A DNA stretch of 64,000 nt, from NCBI GenBank assembly GCA_002382805.1, contig DGAD01000004.1:16723-80722 (forward strand). The letters run 5' to 3'. How positions within the stretch are numbered: the first letter of the stretch is position 1; every line of letters begins with the position of its first letter. This DNA comes from Clostridiales bacterium UBA4039. GTDB taxonomy: Bacteria > Bacillota > Clostridia > Lachnospirales > Vallitaleaceae. This document shows positions 54,222-61,400 of this stretch, in pieces. Below the pieces are notes generated by a model. It did not search any database and was not told where the DNA came from. It saw only the letters and a program-made list of their open reading frames with translations. The position numbers and the translations under genes are program-made.

Positions 54222-54846
54222 GATGCGCCTCCTCTTTTATGCTGATTTTTGGATTTAGTATTTTTATAGCAATAATACTAAATACACTAATGCCTACAAA
54301 ATTAAAAATTGGTACAAAAACACTTCCATACACAAGTACACTTAACAGTGCCAATAGTGTGATCGTCGTTCCTAAAAATTGATAAGCCATCACCGTTGCT
54401 TCAAAAAACAACTGTTTAATGGTCCCTGATTTATATGCCAACAAAATCAACGTATATGTGGTGGTTACTATAATTTGAATCAACAGCGTAAACTGCACTG
54501 CAAATATGATCAGCAACAGAACCGGGTTGCTAAAAATACGGGTCAATCGATCCATCTGGGTTAAGTTAATTAAAATTACCGCTATACAACTTAGCATAAT
54601 CAGCCAAACTTTTGTTGCTATGTGAAACTTATGCTTAAACACTTCAAAAAAGTAATGAAAGCCAATATTTCCCTTGCCTTCATTCTTCCTTTTAAACATA
54701 GTCATTAAGGCAACCGTTGCGGCTCCCCCTGTAAATCCAAGACCAATCAAGGTAAACACTATCCATAATAAATTCATATAGATGGCATCAATCATTGCCA
54801 TTCCCCATTTATACATTATGCCATCAATCGAAAATACACTTTTCAT
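54211..54846 (-). CDS. YesL-like DUF624 membrane protein
   Basis: A 211-residue integral membrane protein with about five helices, with the family pattern 'YMNLLWIVFTLIGL' and 'GGAATVALMTMFKR'. DUF624 proteins regularly accompany LplB/YtcP-type sugar transporters and YesM/YesN regulators in Firmicutes; their function is unknown. AGGAGG precedes the start. It lies between the second permease and the sulfatase gene. Confidence 0.88.
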   Translation of the reverse strand: MKSVFSIDGIMYKWGMAMIDAIYMNLLWIVFTLIGLGFTGGAATVALMTMFKRKNEGKGNIGFHYFFEVFKHKFHIATKVWLIMLSCIAVILINLTQMDRLTRIFSNPVLLLIIFAVQFTLLIQIIVTTTYTLILLAYKSGTIKQLFFEATVMAYQFLGTTITLLALLSVLVYGSVFVPIFNFVGISVFSIIAIKILNPKISIKEEAHHDE

Positions 54847-54898
54847 AATGCCTCCTATATCGTTGACACTGCATTGCCTTGTCTCCTAATCTGTGCAT

Positions 54899-55813
54899 CT
54901 ATCCTTTTACAGAACCTACAGTCAGTCCCTTAACAAAATACTTTTGGAAGAAGGGATAGGCACAGGCAATAGGAACCGTTGAGATAACTACAATTGCCAT
55001 TCTTAGGGTCTCTGCCGGTAAATCTGCAATAGAGATTGCACTACTTCCGATTGCATCTGCATTTTGGATGAGAAACTGCATCTGACTCTCTATTTTCATC
55101 ATCAAATATTGAATAGGCATATATTCTGCCGAGTCAATATATAGTAATGCTTGGAACCAATCATTCCAGTACGCCAATGTCGTAAATAACGCAATGGTTG
55201 CAATGGATGGCAAGGAAATGGGAACGACAATTTTCAAGAATGTTCTAAACTCACCCGCTCCATCAATATGCGCCGCTTCAATAATAGATTCCGGTATGGT
55301 TGTTTTAAAAAATGTACGCATAACAATAATATAAAACGCATTCATTAATAGCGGAAGTATCAGTGCCCAAATTGTATTTCCTAAGCCAAGAACACGTGTA
55401 ACTACTAAATACGTCGGAACCAATCCCCCTGTAAAGAGCATCGTAAAAAATGCTGCATAATTAAAGAATTTGCGAAAAATAAACTTCGGTCTTGTCAAAG
55501 CATAAGAGTAAAATGACGTCACAATCAAGCTAAGTGTTGTACCTATAACCGTAATGAAGATGGTCACACCAAAGGAGCGAAGAATTTGCTTTCCTACTTT
55601 GAAAATATAAATATATGCGTTCAAACTATACTTTTCTGGAAATAGTGTATATCCGTTTTGTATCAATGTACTTTCATCAGTAAATGAGGCTACAATCACA
55701 AGTAAAAACGGAACAAAACACGCTAGTGAAAATAAACCAAAAAAAACAGCAATGGCTATTTCTGGTCCTCTTGATATGTGATGAAAATTCTTTTTCTTTC
55801 TTTTTGCGAACAT
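54899..55813 (-). CDS. Glycan ABC transporter permease (LplC/YtcP type)
   Basis: A 304-residue six-helix permease. The EAA loop is 'IIEAAHIDGAGEFRTFLKIV' and the C-terminus 'YFVKGLTVGSVKG' is characteristic of LplC/YtcP proteins. It follows the partner permease by 14 nt and has AGGAGG. The matching binding protein appears to be encoded at 42286-43779, not in this operon. Confidence 0.95.
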   Translation of the reverse strand: MFAKRKKKNFHHISRGPEIAIAVFFGLFSLACFVPFLLVIVASFTDESTLIQNGYTLFPEKYSLNAYIYIFKVGKQILRSFGVTIFITVIGTTLSLIVTSFYSYALTRPKFIFRKFFNYAAFFTMLFTGGLVPTYLVVTRVLGLGNTIWALILPLLMNAFYIIVMRTFFKTTIPESIIEAAHIDGAGEFRTFLKIVVPISLPSIATIALFTTLAYWNDWFQALLYIDSAEYMPIQYLMMKIESQMQFLIQNADAIGSSAISIADLPAETLRMAIVVISTVPIACAYPFFQKYFVKGLTVGSVKG

Positions 55814-55827
55814 AATAACCTCCTTCT

Positions 55828-56748
55828 TTAGAAAATGCTGTTTTCTTTATCTACTTTTCTAATAATTGCATTCGTAAGCATAATCATTATAAACCCAACC
55901 GTTGATTGCAAAAGCCCTGTTGCTGTTGTAATTCCAACATCACCTGTTTTCATGAGCCCACGATATACATATGTATCAATAACATTGGTCACTGGAAATA
56001 AAGGTCCTGACTCTTTAGGAACATTATAAAACAGTCCAAAATCCGCATTAAATATTCGTCCAACCGCTAGCACTGTAAGCGTTATAATCATTGGCTTTAA
56101 ATGTGGAAGCGTAATATATAGAATCTGTTTCCACTTTCCTGCTCCATCAAGCATTGCTGATTCATAATAGGCCTTATCAATGCTTACAATTGCCGCCAAG
56201 TAAAACACGGTTGAATACCCAACGTTCTTCCAGTTGTTAATCAATACTAAGAACAACGGCCACCATTTTGTCTCTGAATACCAAGACACCGGATCTTGCC
56301 CCATGCTTTCCAAAATGTTATTGACTACCCCTTTATCTATACTCAAAAAAGTAAACACAAAGTAAGATACAATAACCCAAGATAAAAAGTAAGGGAAGAA
56401 CATACTCGTCTGATAAATTTTACTTAAGCGGTGATTAGTTAACTCATTAAGCATAATTGCAAACGATACCGCAAGAACGGTTCCTGTAATAATAAAAATA
56501 ATATTATAGCCTAACGTATTTCGAATGATAACTTTGGCATCATTGGATGCAAACAAAAATCTAAAGTTATCAAATCCCACCCATTCGCTTTTTAACAAAC
56601 TATTAATAAATCCTCCTGGAAAATAGCGAAAATCTTTGAAGGCTATGACAACGCCCGCCATTGGTAAATATTTAATGACTAACAACCAAATAAACCCTGG
56701 TAATACCATTAGTAAAAAGGGTAAATTTTTCCTCGTTTTATACAGCAT
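55828..56748 (-). CDS. Glycan ABC transporter permease (LplB/YteP type)
   Basis: A 306-residue six-helix permease with the LplB-type N-terminus ('LLMVLPGFIWLLVIKYLPMA', then 'GVVIAFKDF') and EAA region 'YYESAMLDGAGKWKQILYIT'. First gene of the operon permease-permease-DUF624-sulfatase, with AGGAGG and an activator-type promoter 50 nt upstream. Confidence 0.95.
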   Translation of the reverse strand: MLYKTRKNLPFLLMVLPGFIWLLVIKYLPMAGVVIAFKDFRYFPGGFINSLLKSEWVGFDNFRFLFASNDAKVIIRNTLGYNIIFIITGTVLAVSFAIMLNELTNHRLSKIYQTSMFFPYFLSWVIVSYFVFTFLSIDKGVVNNILESMGQDPVSWYSETKWWPLFLVLINNWKNVGYSTVFYLAAIVSIDKAYYESAMLDGAGKWKQILYITLPHLKPMIITLTVLAVGRIFNADFGLFYNVPKESGPLFPVTNVIDTYVYRGLMKTGDVGITTATGLLQSTVGFIMIMLTNAIIRKVDKENSIF

Positions 56749-56795
56749 ATTTAAACCTCCTAATCTAGATATGTAAAACTGATGATCTATCTACA

Positions 56796-56858
56796 ATTAT
56801 ACTTTTTCTAGAGGTTCCTTCCAGTTGCATTTGTTTAAATTAACTGTAAAAATTTCAC
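56796..56858 (-). promoter_or_regulatory. Promoter and shared activator element upstream of the permease operon
   Basis: TATAAT (56801-56796, minus strand) with a poor -35 (CTGGAA). The element at 56823-56858 shares 29 of 36 bases with 43888-43923, including AGTTG, ATTT, ACTGTAAAAA and their spacing, and lies the same 21 bp from TATAAT. On the coding strand two blocks, TTTTTACAGT and AAAYAAATRCAACT, are about two helical turns apart, as expected for a tandem AraC-type site. Confidence 0.72.
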
Positions 56859-56989
56859 ATTGCTGTATTTTTCGTTAGTATATCTGGATTTATTTGCTTG
56901 ATTTTATATATATTCACTAGATATTTTTCATTCATTCTCTTTTTAAAAAGATACTCAAAGTTTTTTTCATCATATTACACATATACTTA

Positions 56990-57853
56990 TCACCGATCAT
57001 TCTTTTCACAGCTAAACATCTTCTCAATATAATATCGAGGTGACATTCCAAAGACTTTTTTAAATACTCTAGAAAAATAATTATAGTCATTATATCCGAC
57101 TTCAAATGCAGCCTGGGTAAATTCCATCCCATTGACTATATATGTTAGCGCTCTGTAGCATCGATATTTATTGATATATTGATGCAACGTTAATCCAGAT
57201 TGTCTTTTAAAAATCATACTCAGGTGTTGCGGTGTCACGCCGATTTCTTTACTGAGTTGCATGAGCGACAAATGCTCGTTAAAGTGATATGTTATATACC
57301 GCACGACTTCTCTTACGAGCTTTTCTGATTGCTTATTCCCGACTAATTGATGCTGGTTATTTTGAGTTTGAATCTCTAAAAGGTAGCCTATTAATTGATA
57401 AATAACCCCCTTAACCCTATAGTAACTCGCCTCATCTTCTCTTACATTAAGGGTTTGAAGCTGTTGCGCAATTGCGCTTAATTGTTCATCATTTTTGATA
57501 AATGTCGGAACGTGTTTATACACATCGATAAATGGGTTTTCTTCATCTTCACCATATTCAAAGGCTGTTAGATCAATTTGGACCGTCAAAAATTCTGTCC
57601 CCTCTAAAAAATCCATACCATTATGCACCTCACACCAACCAATGTAACCTGTATCCCCTTCAAATAACCACTCACGTTCTTTGTTACAAAAAACTTCAAC
57701 TCCACCTTTTAAGACAAAGTAAAACTCAATCGCTTCATGCCAGTGCATTTCAAATCCTTTGTCATGTTTATTTCTATACTGCTTTGTTATCCATACCGGC
57801 AATCGTTTTTTCCCAATATTAATAAATTGGTGTTTTGGCACGTTGTTCATCAT
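56990..57853 (-). CDS. AraC-family regulator with cupin domain
   Basis: A 287-residue regulator with an N-terminal cupin (about 10-120, 'HWHEAIEFYFVLKGGVEVFC') and C-terminal HTH pair (about 190-287, 'LSLMQLSKEIGVTPQHLSMI' and 'FTQAAFEVGYNDYNYFSRVF'). GAGGTG precedes the start. It is divergent from the sulfatase gene at 57975, the likely target; the 121-bp gap would hold its operator. A long open frame antisense to its 5' part is a shadow. Confidence 0.92.
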   Translation of the reverse strand: MMNNVPKHQFINIGKKRLPVWITKQYRNKHDKGFEMHWHEAIEFYFVLKGGVEVFCNKEREWLFEGDTGYIGWCEVHNGMDFLEGTEFLTVQIDLTAFEYGEDEENPFIDVYKHVPTFIKNDEQLSAIAQQLQTLNVREDEASYYRVKGVIYQLIGYLLEIQTQNNQHQLVGNKQSEKLVREVVRYITYHFNEHLSLMQLSKEIGVTPQHLSMIFKRQSGLTLHQYINKYRCYRALTYIVNGMEFTQAAFEVGYNDYNYFSRVFKKVFGMSPRYYIEKMFSCEKNDR

Positions 57854-57974
57854 AACTTCACCTCTGTAATATGAATATTGTGCTATTTTTTTATGATTTA
57901 CTACCTTTTTTCGCTATGCATCTTACTATAGTATGAGTATAACATCAAATATTATTATGTAAAGGAGAAGACCT

Positions 57975-59417
57975 ATGCGACTGTTATTTATCGATATTGA
58001 TACTTTAAGACCTGACCACATGAGTTGTTATGGCTATCATAGAAAAACAACACCTAACATTGACACCCTTTGCAACGAGGGAATTCGCTTTGATAATTAT
58101 TATACTTCAGATGCCCCCTGTCTCCCTTCTAGAGCCGCATTAATCAGCGGTATGTTTGGATTCAAAAATGGCGCTGTCGGACACGGAGGGACGGCAGCCG
58201 ACCGGCGTCTCTCAGGTGCTGATCGTTCCTTCCAAGACTATGTCGACGTGGATAATTTTCACAATATTTTTAGGAAGGCTGGAATGCAGACAGCTTCAAT
58301 TAGCACCTTTCCTGAGCGACACTCTATGTGGTGGTTTAATGCCGGTCTTAACGAATGCTATAATCAAGGCGGTGGTGGAATGGAATCCGGCGAGCAGGTT
58401 TTGCCTACAGCCCTTGATTGGCTAGATCGAAAAGGTTCAGACGATAACTGGTACCTGCATTTTCATATCTGGGATCCTCACACTCCTTATCGCGCACCAC
58501 AAGAGTTTGGAGATCCTTTTAAAGATGACCCCATAAAAGCATGGTTAACTCCTGAAGTATTTGAAGCACACAAGTCCCATGTTGGTCCCCATTCTATTTT
58601 AGAAACAGGAATGTATGACGATAATGTAGGGAATTTTCCTAGACAACCGGGCAGTTGTGAAGATTATGATACCTTTATTAAGTTTCTCAATGGATATGAT
58701 ACCGGAATTCTATATGCCGATTATATCGTCGGTCAAGTCATCGATAAGTTAAAATCCTTAGGCATCTATGAAGATACTGCAATTATCATCACTTCTGATC
58801 ACGGAGAAAATATGGGTGAACTAGGCATCTATGCAGAACATGGAACCGCTGATAAAGCTACATGCAATATTCCTATGATTATAAAATGGCCTGGAACTAA
58901 TGGTGGCAAAATTGATACAGGTCTTCACTACAATTTAGACCTCTTACCAACTCTTGCTGAAATGTTAGGGGTTGATAGCGCTTCCCACTGGGATGGCAAA
59001 AGCTATGCTTCTGTCTTTAATGGCGATGATGCGACAAGAGACTATTTAATTCTTTCGCAAAATGCGCATGTGTGTCAACGCAGTGCCCGATTTGGAGATT
59101 GGCTATATATGCGTACCATACATGATGGCTACCATCTGTTTGATAAGGAAATGCTATATAACTTAAAAAATGATCCCTATGAGCAATATGATGTAAAAGA
59201 TGCGCATCCAGATATTTGCGCTCAAGGCGCAAAATTAATCTTAGACTGGCAAGAAGAGTTGTTACTTGAAAATCCGGGCATCACCGATCCGATGTGGACA
59301 GTCATGCAAGAAGGCGGTCCCTTTCATACACGTACCGATCTTGAAGCATACATCAAGCGTCTAGAGTCTACCAATCGCTGTGCAGGCGCACAAAAATTAC
59401 GCGATAAATATTTATAA
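57975..59417 (+). CDS. Sulfatase (Cys-type, arylsulfatase superfamily) 2
   Basis: A 480-residue sulfatase with no signal peptide. The formylglycine motif is 'CLPSRAALISGM' (Cys49, Arg53); metal ligands lie in 'FIDIDTLRPDHMS' and 'IIITSDHGENMGELG'. It is clearly distinct in sequence from the sulfatase at 52773, which suggests another sulfate position or sugar. AAGGAG precedes the start. The stop overlaps the end of the convergent AraC gene by 6 bp. Confidence 0.93.
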   Translation: MRLLFIDIDTLRPDHMSCYGYHRKTTPNIDTLCNEGIRFDNYYTSDAPCLPSRAALISGMFGFKNGAVGHGGTAADRRLSGADRSFQDYVDVDNFHNIFRKAGMQTASISTFPERHSMWWFNAGLNECYNQGGGGMESGEQVLPTALDWLDRKGSDDNWYLHFHIWDPHTPYRAPQEFGDPFKDDPIKAWLTPEVFEAHKSHVGPHSILETGMYDDNVGNFPRQPGSCEDYDTFIKFLNGYDTGILYADYIVGQVIDKLKSLGIYEDTAIIITSDHGENMGELGIYAEHGTADKATCNIPMIIKWPGTNGGKIDTGLHYNLDLLPTLAEMLGVDSASHWDGKSYASVFNGDDATRDYLILSQNAHVCQRSARFGDWLYMRTIHDGYHLFDKEMLYNLKNDPYEQYDVKDAHPDICAQGAKLILDWQEELLLENPGITDPMWTVMQEGGPFHTRTDLEAYIKRLESTNRCAGAQKLRDKYL

Positions 59418-60260
59418 TTTTCTATATCTACTTGGCGCAACCCCCATATGATTTTTAAAAGCATTGCAGAAGTAATACTCGCTATTAAAGCCTGTAACTT
59501 CTGCAATTCTTCGAATCTCATAGGACGTCGTCTTAAGCAGAACTTTTGCCCTTTCAATACGATATGCATTGATATATTGATTAACCGAAGTTCCAACATA
59601 TTTTTTAAAAAGCCTTGAGAGTTGACTATAGCTCATATACACTGAATGGGCTACATCCTCAACCAATATGTCTTGCATATAATTTTCTTCGATAAAGCGA
59701 AGAGCCTGATTGACTATATGGTCATGCTGTCGCTTTTTATACATGGAATAGTCCATCGCATCTTCCCGTTGCTGCTGAGCTGCTGCGCGAAAAACAATTT
59801 GCAATACTAAAAGCTGTACCTCGGACATGCTCTTGTTTGCTTCACCTGTTTTTAAAAGACTCGCTATGTATGTATGCATGTTTGCATCTTCTGCTATAGG
59901 CTCCAAGGAAGCTTGTTCAAGTGCTGATACTAGCTCTTTTGTCTCGATAGTTTCATTGGTGAACTCCCAACGGATTGCCACTCCAATATGTGAGGAGTCT
60001 TCTTTTTGCTTATGTGAATGATACGTTTGTGGAGCAATAATATAATAGGTACCGGCTTCTATTTTATATTCCTGTTCTGCCATCCGTGTATGCACATGAC
60101 CTTTAATCACATAATGCAATTCAAAAAAAGTATGTCGATGCCTTGTAACTTTCCATTGACTTCCATTATCCATATCATGGATTCCAAGAATTCGAATTCC
60201 AATCGTATTGAATTTTATGTCTTGTTGACATATTTTTAGAAGTGGCTCAAAGTTTTTCAT
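59412..60260 (-). CDS. AraC-family regulator with cupin domain
   Basis: A 282-residue regulator: cupin domain ('HRHTFFELHYVIKGHVHTRM', 'GTYYIIAPQTYHSHKQ') and C-terminal HTH pair ('VEDVAHSVYMSYSQLSRLFK', 'IRRIAEVTGFNSEYYFCNAF'). I chose the ATG at 60260, with AGGA 8 nt upstream; ATGs at 60266 and 60269 are alternatives. It follows the UroD-family gene by 15 nt in the same direction, so the two are probably one operon. Confidence 0.9.
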   Translation of the reverse strand: MKNFEPLLKICQQDIKFNTIGIRILGIHDMDNGSQWKVTRHRHTFFELHYVIKGHVHTRMAEQEYKIEAGTYYIIAPQTYHSHKQKEDSSHIGVAIRWEFTNETIETKELVSALEQASLEPIAEDANMHTYIASLLKTGEANKSMSEVQLLVLQIVFRAAAQQQREDAMDYSMYKKRQHDHIVNQALRFIEENYMQDILVEDVAHSVYMSYSQLSRLFKKYVGTSVNQYINAYRIERAKVLLKTTSYEIRRIAEVTGFNSEYYFCNAFKNHMGVAPSRYRKL

Positions 60261-60275
60261 ACACATCATCCTAAC

Positions 60276-61283
60276 TCAAATAATCTCATCCCATGTTTTA
60301 AAGACTTTGGTTACATTTTCAGGCTTTGCACCGGGCCCAAACTCACATTGAGCTATGCAGCCACCGCCATGATAAAGATATTCCTTAATACTGTGCACCG
60401 CTTGTTCAACTTCTTTTTCTGTTCCAAAAGGTAAGATATATTGTCGATCAATCTCTCCCCAAAAAGTTATTTTCCCTTGATATTGGGATAAAAGCTTGGG
60501 TGTCATACAAAACACTTGAGAATTAATCGCATCTAATCCTAGCTCAATAAGATGCGGAAAAATATCGAGGATATATCCATCTGAATGCATAAATATTTTT
60601 TTCCCATGTCGATGAGCGATATCAATATAATCCTTATACATGGGCTTAAATAACTCAATCCATAGTTTTGGATTAATCAGCAAGCTTTGCTGTGACCCCC
60701 AATCATCCATAATCATTAGCGCATCGACATCTGTTTTTGCCCATTTTTCAAGAAGTTCACAATAAAACTTATGCATGCGTTTCATAAACTCAAGCAAGCC
60801 TTCTGGCAATAACATTAAATCAATAAATAGATTTTGTGTTCCACGAATAAACTGTAGCTGCTCAAAGGGTCGCGGGCAACATCCTGCCATAACAAACTTG
60901 TCCGTACTGCTACAAAACGCATTAATTTTTTGTTCATCGATGGTCAACCATTCTATGGGGATATGAACATTATCCACGTCTTCCCAGTTTTCTCCACAAA
61001 CAAGCGGTGTTTTAACCTCACCAATAATCCCTTTTTGATAATTGATAAATCGACACCCCCATGCATCCACAGATTCTCCAACTGCATAGGGGTCTCCTTT
61101 TGCTATATCTTGCTCTAAGCAATATCCTGGTGCTCCTGTAAAGTCACTCGGATACTCTTTTTTAAGCCTTTGCAATGCTTGCGAATAATTCTCCTGTGCC
61201 CAAGGCAAAATCCACAAATCCCTTGGCACCCGCTTTGGCTGTTTAAATTCCAACGCTTGATATACTAATTCTCTTGATGTCAT
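60276..61283 (-). CDS. UroD-family protein 4, putative methyltransferase
   Basis: A 335-residue TIM-barrel protein of the uroporphyrinogen decarboxylase superfamily ('MTSRELVYQALEFKQPKRVP'). The metal-site region is the most altered of the four paralogs: 'IFMHSDGYI' (His-x-Asp instead of His-x-Cys), with a Cys kept in 'CIAQCEFGPGAKPENV'. GGAGGT precedes the start. It lies between the GH38-type gene and an AraC gene, so its substrate is probably linked to glycan breakdown. Methyl transfer is inferred from family and the corrinoid genes 20 kb away; another lyase-type reaction is possible. Confidence 0.75.
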   Translation of the reverse strand: MTSRELVYQALEFKQPKRVPRDLWILPWAQENYSQALQRLKKEYPSDFTGAPGYCLEQDIAKGDPYAVGESVDAWGCRFINYQKGIIGEVKTPLVCGENWEDVDNVHIPIEWLTIDEQKINAFCSSTDKFVMAGCCPRPFEQLQFIRGTQNLFIDLMLLPEGLLEFMKRMHKFYCELLEKWAKTDVDALMIMDDWGSQQSLLINPKLWIELFKPMYKDYIDIAHRHGKKIFMHSDGYILDIFPHLIELGLDAINSQVFCMTPKLLSQYQGKITFWGEIDRQYILPFGTEKEVEQAVHSIKEYLYHGGGCIAQCEFGPGAKPENVTKVFKTWDEII

Positions 61284-61400
61284 CTGATTACCTCCAATAC
61301 ATAGCTAACTTTATTTTTTTCATATTAGCAGTATAGCATTGGCGCTTGATTGACATTTAAGATATTCGCTCATGAACTTGTGGATTTCGCTCACCATTGA

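Noticed and set aside
57532..57822. Plus-strand open frame of 96 codons antisense to the AraC gene
   Set aside because: No ribosome site, odd composition and complete overlap with a well-supported regulator gene.
35869..61283. UroD-family genes as heme-pathway uroporphyrinogen decarboxylases
   Set aside because: Four paralogs, no heme genes nearby, MtaA-like openings and metal motifs, and linkage to corrinoid and sugar genes.
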